Notes: generated by a model from the letters alone, not told the origin. DNA of 64,000 nucleotides from Nocardioidaceae bacterium (GCA_017744365.1 JAGIBL010000003.1:248001-312000); one strand, 5' to 3'; numbered from the stretch's first letter, positions 51,499 to 60,458 are shown. Numbers and translations are program-made.

Positions 51499-53469
51499 TC
51501 AGTCGTGGGTGATCTCGTCGATGACGGTGGCGCCGAGACCGCGCTCGATCAGCTCGGCGGCGTCCACCCCGCCGTCGTCCAGGTCGGCGTCGTCGGGGTG
51601 CGCGTCGACGTCGCGCTCGTCCGGGCCCTTGGCCGGGGCGTCGCCGCTACGGGTCGGGGCGATGTTGCCGCGCGCGGAGGCGATCGTCTCCGGGTCCGGC
51701 GCGGGACGGCTCGGGGGCGCCGGGGCCGTCGTCTCGAAGGGCGGCGGCTCGACCGCGGGCTTGGTCACCGTGGGGGCTCCCGCGCTCGGGTCGGCCGCGG
51801 GGTCGACGATCGCCTCGACCTTCCAGTCCGCGCCGATCACGTCGATCGCGGCCTGGCGGAGGATCTCCTCGCTGCCGCCGCCGAGGAAGGAGTCCCGGGC
51901 GCCGGCGTTCTTGAACCCGACGGTGAGCACGCCGCCGTCGAGGCCGACCACCTGCGCGTTCTGGCTGAGCAGGATCCAGGTGAACCGGCGCAGCTCCTTG
52001 ACCTTGTCGAGCAGGTCCGGCCAGATCCGGCGGGCGTCCACGAGGCCGAGAGCGCCGGCCGGCGAGGGCGCCGGAGGCTGCGCGGCAACGGGCTCGGCGA
52101 CCGGCGCGGGTGGTTCCGCAGGTGCCTCCGCGGGTGCCTCCAGGGGCGCCGGCTCGGGGGCCGGGGGCTCGGGCGACGCGACGGCGACGGGCTCAGCCGC
52201 GGGCTCGACCGCTGCGGGAGTGGGGGCGACCGTCGGCGCGGGAGCCTGTGCTGGCGTCGGCGCGGGGACAGGCGCTGTCGTCGCACCGGCCTCCCCACCC
52301 CCCATGCCGATCCGCCGCTCGAGCCGGTCCAGCCGCGCGGTCAGGCCGTCGGTGCCGTGGTCGGCTCCGGGCAGCAGCACCCGGGCGCAGATGAGCTCGA
52401 GCAGCAGCCGCGGCGTGGTGGCACCGCGCATCTCGGTGAGCCCGGCGGCGACGGTGTCTGCCGAGCGGACCAGGTCGGCCTTGCCGAACCGGGCCGCCTG
52501 CGCGACCAGTCGCTCGGCCCGGTCCTCGGGCACGTCCAGCAGGCCGGTGGCCGGGGCGTCCGGGACCGCGGCGACGATCACCAGGTCGCGCAGCCGGCGG
52601 AGCAGGTCCTCGGTGAAGCGGCGCGGGTCCTGCCCGGTCTCGATCACCTTGTCCACGGTCCCGAAGACGGCCGCTCCGTCACCGGCGGCGAAGGCGTCGA
52701 CGACCTCGTCGAGCAGGGTGTCCGGCGTGTAGCCGAGCAGGCCGGCGGCGACGTCGTACGTGACGCCGTCGGGACCGGCCCCGCCGAGCAGCTGGTCGAG
52801 CACGGAGAGCGAGTCGCGGGCCGAGCCGGCGCCGGCGCGGACCACCAGCGGCAGCGCGGCCGGGTCGATCTTCACGCCCTCGCGGGCGCAGATCTCGGCG
52901 AGGTGGTCGGAGAGCACCCGCGGCGGGATCAGCCGGAACGGGTAGTGGTGGGTGCGCGAGCGGATGGTCGGGATGACCTTCTCCGGCTCGGTGGTGGCGA
53001 AGATGAACTTGAGGTGCTCCGGCGGCTCCTCGACCAGCTTGAGCAGGGCGTTGAAGCCCTGCGTGGTCACCATGTGCGCCTCGTCGATGATGTAGACCTT
53101 GTAGCGGCTGGCGACCGGGGCGAAGAACGCGCGCTCGCGCAGGTCGCGGGCGTCGTCGACACCGCCGTGGCTGGCGGCGTCGATCTCGATCACGTCGACC
53201 GACCCCGAACCGCCGCGGGCCAGGTCCACGCACGAGCGGCACTCCCCGCACGGGTCCGCGATCGGTGCCTTCTCGCAGTTGAGCGTGCGCGCCAGGATCC
53301 GGGCGCTCGTGGTCTTGCCGCAGCCGCGCGGGCCGGAGAACAGGTAGGCGTGGTTGACCCGGTTGTTGGCCAGCGCCGAGCGCAGCGGCTCGGTGACGTG
53401 GTCCTGGCCGATCACCTCGGCGAACGACTCCGGCCGGTAGCGGCGGTAGAGCGCGAGGTTGTGTTCCAC
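51499..53469 (-). CDS. dnaX: DNA polymerase III subunit gamma/tau
   Basis: The 656-residue clamp-loader ATPase has Walker A GPRGCGKTT (46-54), zinc cysteines 65, 74, 77 and 80, DEAH-like IIDEAHMV, sensor regions and domain III, then a Pro/Ala-rich linker (about 385-470) and a tau-type C-terminal domain. The start is a GTG at 53469. TAGGGT at 53476-53481 (minus strand) lies 6 nt ahead, so the message appears leaderless. No slippery A-tract for a gamma frameshift was seen in this GC-rich gene. Confidence 0.96.
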   Translation of the reverse strand: MEHNLALYRRYRPESFAEVIGQDHVTEPLRSALANNRVNHAYLFSGPRGCGKTTSARILARTLNCEKAPIADPCGECRSCVDLARGGSGSVDVIEIDAASHGGVDDARDLRERAFFAPVASRYKVYIIDEAHMVTTQGFNALLKLVEEPPEHLKFIFATTEPEKVIPTIRSRTHHYPFRLIPPRVLSDHLAEICAREGVKIDPAALPLVVRAGAGSARDSLSVLDQLLGGAGPDGVTYDVAAGLLGYTPDTLLDEVVDAFAAGDGAAVFGTVDKVIETGQDPRRFTEDLLRRLRDLVIVAAVPDAPATGLLDVPEDRAERLVAQAARFGKADLVRSADTVAAGLTEMRGATTPRLLLELICARVLLPGADHGTDGLTARLDRLERRIGMGGGEAGATTAPVPAPTPAQAPAPTVAPTPAAVEPAAEPVAVASPEPPAPEPAPLEAPAEAPAEPPAPVAEPVAAQPPAPSPAGALGLVDARRIWPDLLDKVKELRRFTWILLSQNAQVVGLDGGVLTVGFKNAGARDSFLGGGSEEILRQAAIDVIGADWKVEAIVDPAADPSAGAPTVTKPAVEPPPFETTAPAPPSRPAPDPETIASARGNIAPTRSGDAPAKGPDERDVDAHPDDADLDDGGVDAAELIERGLGATVIDEITHD

Positions 53470-53513
53470 ACGTGAACCCTAGTCGGCGGTGCCGACAACG
53501 CCAGCAGGCCCAC

Positions 53514-54464
53514 TCAGCGGAAGGTTCCGAACCACTCCCGCAGGTCCCGTACGGCGCCCGGGCAGGTGACGTTCCGGTCGCGGTGGTCCTCGATCCACTG
53601 GCCCAGCACGCCGGTCCCGCCCTGGAACGACCAGCTGTCCGCGCACCGGCGCAGCGCCTCGGCCTGGCCGCGGGGGCCGGCCGGGCGCCACTCGGGCAGG
53701 CCGAGCCGCAGGTTCGCACCGACGATCCGCTGCCAGAACGAGGCGAGCGAGTAGAAGCCCACCTTCTTCCCCGCGTCCCGGTAGCCGCGCACGGTCCCCT
53801 GGACGACCGCCGCGTTCGCGTCCACGTCGGCACTCCAGTCGAAGCCGGTGACCGGTTCGACGTCGACCCAGACGACCGGGGTGGGCAGACCGGCCGCACG
53901 CAGCGAGCGCAGGTTGAACAGGGCTGCCTGGTAGCCGACGTTGCGCAGCGCCCCGAGACGGGTGCGCCCGTCGTACGGGCCCTGGAGGCGGTGGCGCCGC
54001 ACCGTCGCGGCGTCCGGGTAGCTGACCACCGCGTACGCCGCGACCGCGAGCTGCCGTCCGCGCGCCCAGGCGACCTGGTCGGCCAGGCACGGGTTCGCCA
54101 CGAACGAGGGACCGTTGGTCAGCCCGATCACCGCGAACCGGGCCGCGGCGGTGGGCAGCGGGGCGCCCTCGGTGCGCTTCTGCGGGATGCCGAGGCCCTT
54201 CGGGCACTGCGGCCAGCTCAGGTCCGCGCCGTGGACGCGGACGTCGACGGTGGTTTTCTTCGGCGCGACCGTGAGGTCGGGGCGGGGCAGGTTGGAGAGC
54301 GTCGGCAGGTCGCTGGGCACCAGGGTGCCGTCGCCCTCCGGGGTGCTCGTCGGCGTCTCGGCAACCGGCGTCTTGGCAACCGGCGTCTTCGCGGCAGGGG
54401 CTGGTCCGTCGCCGCACCCGGTCAGCAGGGTGGCGAGCAGCAGTGCGAGCAGCCCGATCCGCAT
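53514..54464 (-). CDS. Lipoprotein with GH25/DUF1906-like domain
   Basis: The 316-residue protein has a lipobox signal (MRIGLLALLLATLLTGCG), a Thr/Pro/Lys linker with a repeated AKTPVAKTPVAETP stretch, and a TIM-barrel-like domain: VHGADLSWPQCPKG, FAVIGLTNGPSFVANPC, AAYAVVSYPD, TPVVWVDVEPVTGFDWSADVDANAAVV and KKVGFYSLASFWQRIVG. DxSWPQCP and the DVEP motif recall GH25 muramidases and DUF1906 hydrolases, with Asp/Glu at the expected strand ends. It may act on the cell wall. GGGGGAGG precedes the ATG at 54464; the longer reading to 54608 runs through the SRP RNA and is not used. Confidence 0.75.
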   Translation of the reverse strand: MRIGLLALLLATLLTGCGDGPAPAAKTPVAKTPVAETPTSTPEGDGTLVPSDLPTLSNLPRPDLTVAPKKTTVDVRVHGADLSWPQCPKGLGIPQKRTEGAPLPTAAARFAVIGLTNGPSFVANPCLADQVAWARGRQLAVAAYAVVSYPDAATVRRHRLQGPYDGRTRLGALRNVGYQAALFNLRSLRAAGLPTPVVWVDVEPVTGFDWSADVDANAAVVQGTVRGYRDAGKKVGFYSLASFWQRIVGANLRLGLPEWRPAGPRGQAEALRRCADSWSFQGGTGVLGQWIEDHRDRNVTCPGAVRDLREWFGTFR

Positions 54465-54484
54465 GTCCTCCCCCACGATACGAA

Positions 54485-54576
54485 AAGGCCCCTCGTGCAC
54501 CCGGTAGAGCCCACCTGCCCTTGCTGCCTTCCGGCCCTGGGGGAGTTCAGTGAGGTACCGCCGCACGAGGGGTTGC
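54485..54576 (-). ncRNA. ffs: Signal recognition particle RNA (small 4.5S type)
   Basis: On the minus strand the closing stem CCCCTCGTGC/GCACGAGGGG brackets the conserved SRP domain IV: GGGCCGGAAGGCAGCAAGGGC with the GGAA tetraloop and the asymmetric AGCA side of the internal loop bound by Ffh. The RNA is about 92 nt and ends in CCTTTTCG. TAGGAT (54581-54586) supplies a -10 element. It lies beside dnaX as in many actinobacteria. Confidence 0.95.
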
Positions 54577-54580
54577 ACCG

Positions 54581-54586
54581 ATCCTA
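54581..54586 (-). promoter_or_regulatory. -10 element of the SRP RNA promoter
   Basis: TAGGAT on the minus strand, ending about 6 nt before the predicted 5' end of the RNA. No good -35 was found at 16-18 bp. Confidence 0.55.
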
Positions 54587-54634
54587 GACGACTCGATTTC
54601 GCAGGCACGAATCAGGGCGGGTACCCTCTCCGGC

Positions 54635-54719
54635 GGAGGATTCGCCTAGTGGCCTATGGCGCTCGCTTGGAAAGCGGGTTGGGTTAACGCCCTCGCGGGT
54701 TCGAATCCCGCATCCTCCG
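54635..54719 (+). tRNA. tRNA-Ser (anticodon GGA)
   Basis: The 85-nt class II tRNA has acceptor GGAGGAT/ATCCTCC with discriminator G, anticodon loop TTGGAAA (GGA), a long variable arm and T-arm CGGGTTCGAATCCCG. CCA is not encoded. TACCCT at 54622-54627 is a suitable -10. Confidence 0.96.
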
Positions 54720-54745
54720 CTGCTCTCCGCATCACGAGCGGGACC

Positions 54746-55654
54746 TCACCGGCCCGGAGCCTCGAACCTGGCTCCGGGCCGGTTCTCGTCCGGCTGCCGG
54801 CTGGCCTCGCCCGCGAGCGACCCGAGCAAGCGCAGCCCGTCGGCGGACGGCGATCCCGGCTCGGCGGTGTACACCAGGAGCACCAGGCCCGGCTCGGCGG
54901 TGATGGCGAGCTCCTCGTAGGCGAGGACCAGCTCTCCCACGTCGGGGTGGTGGAAGCGCTTGGTGCCGGTGCCGTGGGTGCGGACGTCGTGGGAGGCCCA
55001 GAGCTGCCGGAAGGTCTCGCTGCGGGTGGAGAGCTCCCCGACGAGCTCCTGCAGGCCGCGGTCGTGCGGATCGCGCCCGGCCTCGGCACGCATGACCGCG
55101 ACGCACATCCCCGCGAAGAGGTCCCAGTCCGGGTAGAAGTCGCGGGCGGCGGGGTCGAGGAACTGGAAGCGGGCCAGGTTGGGCGTCCGGCCGCCGTCGC
55201 CGATGACCGGGGCGTAGAAGGCCCGGCCCAGCGCGTTCGTGGCGAGCAGGTCCTGGCACGGGTTCCGGACGAAGGCGACCGCGTCGGTGATCGCCTCGAG
55301 CGCCCAGCTCAGGCTGGGACGCGACGCGCTGTGCCTGGTGGGCCGGCGGCGGGCCCGGCCCGAGGTGGGGACGCCGTCCGCGGCGCGGGCCAGGTCGAAC
55401 AGGTGCGCCCGCTCGGTGTCGTCGAGCCGGAGCGCGCGGGCCACGGAGTCGAGGACCGCGGACGAGGCACCGGCGATCGAGCCGCGTTCGAGCTTGGCGT
55501 AGTACTCGACGCTCACGTCGGCGAGCAGGGCCACCTCGCTGCGCCGGAGCCCGGCGACGCGGCGGCTCCCTCCGGACGGGAGGCCCACCTGGTCGGGCGT
55601 CACCTTCGCGCGACGCGACATCAGGAACTCCCTGACCTCGGCGCGGTTGTCCAT
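54746..55654 (-). CDS. XRE regulator with MmyB-like ligand domain
   Basis: The 302-residue protein has an N-terminal HTH (RRVAGLRRSEVALLADVSVEYYAKLERGSIAGASSAVLDSVARALRLDDTERAHLFDLAR) and a C-terminal MmyB-like (PF17765) domain (DLLATNALGRAFYAPVIG...FLDPAARDFYPDW...LSTRSETFRQLWASHDVRTHGTGTKRFHHPDVGELVLAYEELAI). Such regulators bind small or lipid ligands and commonly control a divergent dehydrogenase; here the zinc ADH at 55784 and cupin are divergent and likely targets. ATG at 55654 chosen from the family's MDNRAEVREFL start. Confidence 0.9.
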   Translation of the reverse strand: MDNRAEVREFLMSRRAKVTPDQVGLPSGGSRRVAGLRRSEVALLADVSVEYYAKLERGSIAGASSAVLDSVARALRLDDTERAHLFDLARAADGVPTSGRARRRPTRHSASRPSLSWALEAITDAVAFVRNPCQDLLATNALGRAFYAPVIGDGGRTPNLARFQFLDPAARDFYPDWDLFAGMCVAVMRAEAGRDPHDRGLQELVGELSTRSETFRQLWASHDVRTHGTGTKRFHHPDVGELVLAYEELAITAEPGLVLLVYTAEPGSPSADGLRLLGSLAGEASRQPDENRPGARFEAPGR

Positions 55655-55783
55655 GCCGCCAGGATAGGAGCGCCTTCGCGCGGGTGAGGTGCCCTGCTGG
55701 TACACCCCACGTCAGTGACTCCCCGCGGCCGCGTCGCGCACGTCTACTGGGACGTGAGGAACTCGAACCGAAGGAAGACACCC

Positions 55784-56806
55784 ATGAAGGCTGTGACTCT
55801 GCACGGCGCCGGCGACGTCCGCGTCGTCGACCGCGAAGACCCCCGGATCGTCGAGCCGACCGATGCCGTGATCCGCCTGGCCGCCACCTGCATCTGCGGC
55901 TCGGACCTGTGGCCCTACCGCGGCGCCGAGCCAGCCGACGGGCTGCTGATGGGGCACGAGTACGTCGGCGTCGTCGAGGAGATCGGCGCGGACGTCCGGA
56001 CGCTGGAGGTCGGCGACTTCGTGGTCGGCTCCTTCGTCATCTCCGACAACACCTGCGAGATCTGCCGGGCCGGCTACCAGTCCCGCTGCGTGCACGCCGA
56101 GTTCGTCCACGGCGGCATCGGCACCCAGGCCGAGCGCGCCCGGATCCCGTACGCGGACGGCACCCTGGTCACCACACCGGGCCCGCCGGACGACGACCAG
56201 GTGCCGAGCCTGCTGGCCGCCTCGGACGTCCTCGGCACCGGCTGGTTCGCCGCCGTCGCCGCCGAGGCCGGGCCCGGCAAGACCGTGGCCGTGGTCGGTG
56301 ACGGTGCGGTCGGCCTGCTGGGCGTGCTCGCCGCCCGGGAGCTGGGGGCCGAGCGCATCATCGCGATGAGCAGGCACGCCGACCGCCAGGCGCTCGCCCG
56401 CGACTTCGGTGCGACCGACATCGTCACCGAGCGCGGCGACGAGGGCGTGGCGAAGGTCAAGGAGCTCACCGGCGGGCTCGGCGCGCACTCGGTGATCGAG
56501 GCCGTGGGCACCCAGGAGTCGATGATGCAGGCCATCCGCGCGACCCGGCCGGGCGGGCACGTCGGCTACGTCGGCGTCTCCCACGACGTCGAGCTGCCCG
56601 GCGACGAGCTGTTCTTCTCCGGGGTGCACCTGCACGGCGGGCCCGCGCCCGTACGGCGATTCCTGCCCGACCTGATCGACCGCATCTGGAAGCGCGAGAT
56701 CGACCCGGGCCGGGTCTTCGACCTCGAGCTCCCGCTGGCCGAGGCCGCCCAGGGGTACCGCGCCATGGACGAGCGGCGGGCGATCAAGGTGCTGCTGAGG
56801 CCGTGA
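55784..56806 (+). CDS. Zinc-dependent alcohol dehydrogenase family protein
   Basis: The 340-residue MDR-family enzyme has catalytic-zinc ligands in ATCICGSDLWPYRG (Cys) and LMGHEYVGVVEEIG (His-Glu), a four-Cys structural zinc site that is reduced (NTCEICRAGYQSRC gives three), and the Rossmann motif VVGDGAVGLLGVLAARELGAERI. SRHADRQALARDFGATDIV suggests NADP preference (Ser-Arg-His after the fold). It lies in an apparent unit with the broken cupin gene. Substrate unknown, probably a small alcohol or aldehyde. Confidence 0.9.
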   Translation: MKAVTLHGAGDVRVVDREDPRIVEPTDAVIRLAATCICGSDLWPYRGAEPADGLLMGHEYVGVVEEIGADVRTLEVGDFVVGSFVISDNTCEICRAGYQSRCVHAEFVHGGIGTQAERARIPYADGTLVTTPGPPDDDQVPSLLAASDVLGTGWFAAVAAEAGPGKTVAVVGDGAVGLLGVLAARELGAERIIAMSRHADRQALARDFGATDIVTERGDEGVAKVKELTGGLGAHSVIEAVGTQESMMQAIRATRPGGHVGYVGVSHDVELPGDELFFSGVHLHGGPAPVRRFLPDLIDRIWKREIDPGRVFDLELPLAEAAQGYRAMDERRAIKVLLRP

Positions 56807-56825
56807 CGAGCGAGAGGATCAGCTG

Positions 56826-57220
56826 ATGAGGTACACGAAGAGCGGCGGCCGGACCGCTGCCGGTCCCGCCGACTGGTTCACCGGCGCCGTCCAGATCGAC
56901 GGCATCCGCAACCCCGACGAGCAGTCGGCGATCGGCTGCGCTCACGTCCGGTTCGCACCGGGCGCCCGGACCGCGTGGCACCACCACCCCAAGGCCAGAC
57001 CCTCTACGTCACCGACGGCATCGGCCTGGTCGGCACCCGCGACGGCGGCGTCCAGGAGATCCGCCCGGGCGACGTGGTCGTCATCGAGCCCGGCGAGGAG
57101 CACTGGCACGGCGCCACCCCGGACCGGTTCATGGCGCACGTGGCGATGCAGGAGGCCGACGAGAGCGGCCAGGTGGTGACCTGGCTCGACCAGGTGACCG
57201 ACGAGCAGTACGGCGCCTGA
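56826..57220 (+). pseudogene. Cupin domain protein, frameshifted
   Basis: The first frame gives a good cupin start (MRYTKSGGRTAAGPADWFTGAVQIDGIRN...CAHVRFAPGARTAWHHHPK) that continues only after a +1 shift near 56991-56994 as GQTLYVTDGIGLVGTRDGGVQEIRPGDVVVIEPGEEHWHGATPDRFMAHVAMQEADESG. Restoring one G in the AAGGCC stretch would make an unbroken 131-residue protein with the HxH and E/H metal ligands. Either it is a recent null allele or a sequencing error. The intact form resembles carboxymuconolactone-decarboxylase-linked cupins next to ADH genes. GAGAGGA serves as its ribosome site. Confidence 0.85.
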
Positions 57221-57233
57221 GGACCGTGCCCGC

Positions 57234-58055
57234 TCAGCCCAGCGGGCACAGGGCCGCCACGTCGACGGCGGTCTGCTGCATGTCGATGATCGCCTGCCGG
57301 ACCGCGGCCTTCTTGTGGGCCGCCATCACGCCGGCCAGGTGGTCGAAGGCGCGGGCGTTGGCCTCGAGCGTCCGCTGCACCGGGACCTGGACGGCCTTGG
57401 CCTCGGCGGCGCGCAGGTCCTTGGCCGTACGGCGGAGCGCGCTGATCGTGCTCGGGTCGAACGGGCGCTTCTCCACGTTCCACCGGCCGGTGACCGGGCT
57501 GAGCCGGTCGTAGGCCTTCTTCACCTGGGCGCAGGAGGCATCGACCGCGGCCGGGGCCGTCGTACGGGAGCTGCCGGAGGAGGGCCGGACGGTCGGCGTC
57601 TTCAGCGGCAGCGAGCGCTTGCCGTCCCGGTGGGCGCACGCGGGCAGCGCCGCGTAGGCCTTCCGGCTCTCCGCGATGGCGGCGTCCACGCGCACCTGGT
57701 GGCGCGAGAGCATCGCCTGGGTCAGGGCGCCGAGCGCGTCCGCGTTGCGCTCGATCACGACGCGCAGCTGGACGGTGTCGGCGGTGCGGGCCTGGAGGCG
57801 CAGCTGGTGGTTGTACGGGTTGAGCGCGCGGGCCACGACGGGGTCGAACGGCTTCTTGCTGCTGTTCCAGTGCCCGGAGACCTCGGCGAGGTGCAGGAAG
57901 ACCCGTTGCACGTCGCGACAGGCGGCGCGGTCGGCAACGGTCTTGACCAGGGCCGCGTCGGGATCGGGTTTGGACCCGGAGTCTCCCGAGCAGCCGGCCA
58001 GCGCCGGCAGGATCGAGATCAGGACGGCCAGCAGCAACCCAGTTCGTGCACGCAC
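57234..58055 (-). CDS. Lipoprotein with internally duplicated helical domain
   Basis: The 273-residue protein has a lipobox (LPALAGC). Two similar domains of about 95 residues follow: residues about 45-140 (CRDVQRVFLHLAEVSGHWNSSKKPFDP...AALPAC) and 175-270 (CAQVKKAYDRLSPVTGRWNVEKRPFDP...VAALC). Each begins and ends with Cys, probably one disulfide per repeat, and shares C-x2-V, G-x-WN-x2-K+PFDP. A Ser/Thr/Pro linker separates them. No family recognised; located on the outer membrane face. It is convergent with the cupin gene. Confidence 0.7.
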   Translation of the reverse strand: MRARTGLLLAVLISILPALAGCSGDSGSKPDPDAALVKTVADRAACRDVQRVFLHLAEVSGHWNSSKKPFDPVVARALNPYNHQLRLQARTADTVQLRVVIERNADALGALTQAMLSRHQVRVDAAIAESRKAYAALPACAHRDGKRSLPLKTPTVRPSSGSSRTTAPAAVDASCAQVKKAYDRLSPVTGRWNVEKRPFDPSTISALRRTAKDLRAAEAKAVQVPVQRTLEANARAFDHLAGVMAAHKKAAVRQAIIDMQQTAVDVAALCPLG

Positions 58056-58099
58056 CCGGCGAGCGTGGCAGCGCGGGCTTGTACGGACCTTGGACGCAA

Positions 58100-58129
58100 G
58101 AGGGCCCCGGGCTGGTGCCCGGGGCCCTC
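58100..58129. terminator. Strong hairpin upstream of the lipoprotein gene
   Basis: GAGGGCCCCGGGC and GCCCGGGGCCCTC form a perfect 13-bp stem with a TGGT loop, 15 nt past the stop of the minus-strand gene at 58144. It ends that gene's message before the next start at 58055. Confidence 0.8.
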
Positions 58130-58143
58130 CGCGTTCGTTGCCG

Positions 58144-60291
58144 CTACCGCTTGACCGTGACGGTCCGCTTCGGGCTGACCCCGGCCGCGACGCCCGAGGT
58201 TCCCGAGTAGAACGCCTGGTAGGTCCGGGCGCCCGCGGGCTGCTTGGCCAGCGTGATGGTGGCGACGCCGTTGACCACGGCGACGCTGCTCTTCACCACC
58301 GTGGTGCCGCGCTTGATGGTGACGGTACCGCCCGGGTTGGCCAGGCCGGTCCCGGCCACCTTCACCACCAGCTTGACCGTCCTCGACTTCGGCGAGGTGG
58401 CGGTGAGCCCGATCACCGAGGGGCGCTTGACCGGCGCGGTCGCCGCCGAGGACGCCGACCCGGTCATCTGGAAGTGCCATGCGGTCACCTTCACCGAGAT
58501 CTTCGACCCGACGTCGGCGGTGGTGAGCTTGTACGACGCCCCGGTGCCGACCGGCGTGACGCCCCGGTACCACTGGTACAGGTAGTCGTTGTTCGCGGTC
58601 ACGTTCCAGGTGCCGGTGCTCGCCGTCAGGGTCTGGCCGACCAGCGGCTTGCCGGAGATGGCCGGCGCGACCCTGGGCTCGAGCTGGTTGGTGAGCTTGG
58701 CGTTGATCCCGGTCCGGGCCCCGCCGCTGCCGACCGTGACCAGCTTGGCCCCGGCGACAGTGGAGGAGTTGTCCCAGAACTCGGGCACGTAGCCCGAGGT
58801 CGCCGCCGCGTCCCAGCCGGTGAACCGGAGCAGGTAGCTGCCCGGTGGCACCGCGAGCTTGTACGCCCCCGGCGTGCTGGTCGGCATCCACTGCGCGTCC
58901 ACGTAGCCGAGGTCGGTGTCGATCGCGTCGACCGACGGGAACTCGATCCCCTGGTTGGCGTTGTTGGTGACGACGCCGCTGATCGTGCCGTACTGCTGCA
59001 GCGTCACGTTGCGGTCCGCACCCGGGCTGTCCGGGGTCACGGTGATCGGCGTGGACGCCCCGCTGGAGCGGGTGTTCAGGTACCACTGCACGACGTACGG
59101 CAGCTCGTCGGCCGGCCCGGACAGGCGCCGGAACTGGAGCTTGTAGCTGCCGGCGGTCAGGCCGTCGAAGGTGTACCGGCCGTCGCGGCGGGTCGTGGCC
59201 GAGCCCTTGTAGACGCCGTTGCGGTACGCCGAGACCTCGACGTTGCTCAGCGGCTTCCCGGCTCCGCTGACCACACCGGTCAGGTCGACCCCGCTCGGGG
59301 TGGTCGTGTCGACCGGCGTCAGCACCGCGTTCTTGCCGGTGACGTCGGCGTTCGCGGCGACCGTGATGGCGTCCGCGGTGGCCAGGTCGACCCGGTCGTT
59401 CCAGTACTCGGTCTTGTAGTCGCCGACCTCGTCGGCGAACTCCAGGCGGTAGTCGCCGGCGACCAGGCCGGTGAGGGTGTAGTTGCCCTGCGAGTCGGTG
59501 ACGGTGCCGCCGACCTGGTGGCCGAGGTCGTCGTACACGTTGACGTCGACCAGGCCGAGCGCGCCGTTGGCGGCGTTGGTGACCTTGCCGGAGATGGTCG
59601 ACAGCTTGCTCATCGTCAGGTTGACCGTGGCGTTGCCGGTGCCCGCGAGCACGGTGGCGGTCCCGTTGTCGTAGACCCGGTGGTCGCTGCCGTCCAGGCC
59701 GTTGAGCAGGATCTCGCAGTCGATCGGGACGTTGCGCAGCACAGCGACGCCGCTGGCGTTGGTGCCGTAGCCGGCCCAGTAGTCGCAGGTGTCGCCCTCG
59801 GCGTTGATCTCCATGCCCGGCAGCGGGGTGCCGTGCTGGTCCTTGGCGGTCACGGTGATGGTGCGCACCGGGAAGGTGATGGTGCCGAGGTTCTTCGGGC
59901 TCGTCGTCAGCGTCACCGGGGTGGCGTGGTCGACGTCGGTGCCGGTGTCGGTCCCGGTCGCGTACCACTTCGTGGTGCTCGCGTCGTAGGAGTAGAACTC
60001 GAACTTGTACGTGCCCGGCTCCAGGTCGACGTCGAAGGCGTCGTAGAAGCCGTAGGAGTCGACGTACTGGTAGGACGTCGCCGGGTCCGGGTCCTTGAGG
60101 TAGACGCCGACCTCGCCGTACGTCGCGGAGCCGGACGAGAGCCGGGCGATGCCGCTGATGTGGGTCCGGGTCTCGACCGCGCCCGCGGACGAGGCGGTCA
60201 GCGCTGCCAGGCCCGCGACCATCGCGAGCACGAGAGCGAGCACACCCGTACGCCGAGGCGCGCGGCTGCGGTGGATGGATCTGGAGAACAC
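58144..60291 (-). CDS. Secreted protein with carboxypeptidase-regulatory-like and Ig-like repeats
   Basis: The 715-residue protein (GTG at 60291) has a signal peptide (RTGVLALVLAMVAGLAALTASSAGA) then several CarboxypepD_reg/SpaA-like beta-sandwich units of the form SGKVTNAANGALGLVDVNVYDD...T-DSQGNYTLTGLVAGDYRLEF, an Ig-like domain (GKPLVGQTLTASTGTWN...YQWYRG) and a final Ig-like domain (GTVTIKRGTTVVKSSVAVVNGVATITL). No sortase motif or C-terminal helix. It is probably a secreted or wall-associated adhesin-like protein. The 180-bp leader (60292-60471) is rich in inverted repeats and holds the GGGAC/GTCCC box at 60445. Confidence 0.8.
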   Translation of the reverse strand: MFSRSIHRSRAPRRTGVLALVLAMVAGLAALTASSAGAVETRTHISGIARLSSGSATYGEVGVYLKDPDPATSYQYVDSYGFYDAFDVDLEPGTYKFEFYSYDASTTKWYATGTDTGTDVDHATPVTLTTSPKNLGTITFPVRTITVTAKDQHGTPLPGMEINAEGDTCDYWAGYGTNASGVAVLRNVPIDCEILLNGLDGSDHRVYDNGTATVLAGTGNATVNLTMSKLSTISGKVTNAANGALGLVDVNVYDDLGHQVGGTVTDSQGNYTLTGLVAGDYRLEFADEVGDYKTEYWNDRVDLATADAITVAANADVTGKNAVLTPVDTTTPSGVDLTGVVSGAGKPLSNVEVSAYRNGVYKGSATTRRDGRYTFDGLTAGSYKLQFRRLSGPADELPYVVQWYLNTRSSGASTPITVTPDSPGADRNVTLQQYGTISGVVTNNANQGIEFPSVDAIDTDLGYVDAQWMPTSTPGAYKLAVPPGSYLLRFTGWDAAATSGYVPEFWDNSSTVAGAKLVTVGSGGARTGINAKLTNQLEPRVAPAISGKPLVGQTLTASTGTWNVTANNDYLYQWYRGVTPVGTGASYKLTTADVGSKISVKVTAWHFQMTGSASSAATAPVKRPSVIGLTATSPKSRTVKLVVKVAGTGLANPGGTVTIKRGTTVVKSSVAVVNGVATITLAKQPAGARTYQAFYSGTSGVAAGVSPKRTVTVKR

Positions 60292-60444
60292 GCACTTCCC
60301 CCTTGATGTCGGTGATCCGGACCCGACAGGCACGGGTCCGCCGGGGGAGCCTCGCAGAGCCACCGAGGCAATCGGTGGTGTTTCCCAGGATTGCCCCGAA
60401 ACTCCCCAGCGGGCCTAGACCAGCGGCCGAGACCCTTGCGCTGA

Positions 60445-60458
60445 GGGACGAAAGTCCC
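60445..60458. promoter_or_regulatory. GGGACT-like palindrome (DosR/DevR-type box)
   Basis: On the minus strand it reads GGGACTTTCGTCCC, matching the GGGACT-NNN-GTCCC core of the mycobacterial DosR box, 154 bp upstream of the start at 60291 and 14 bp after the stop of the next gene upstream. As RNA it is a 5-bp hairpin and could instead be a terminator. On the same side of the gap are hairpins CCACCGA/TCGGTGG and GGACCCG/CGGGTCC in the leader. Confidence 0.4.

Noticed and set aside
54465-54608. Longer N-terminus for the GH25-like lipoprotein (start at 54608)
   Set aside because: It would read through the SRP RNA, while the ATG at 54464 has a good ribosome site and begins a clear lipoprotein signal.
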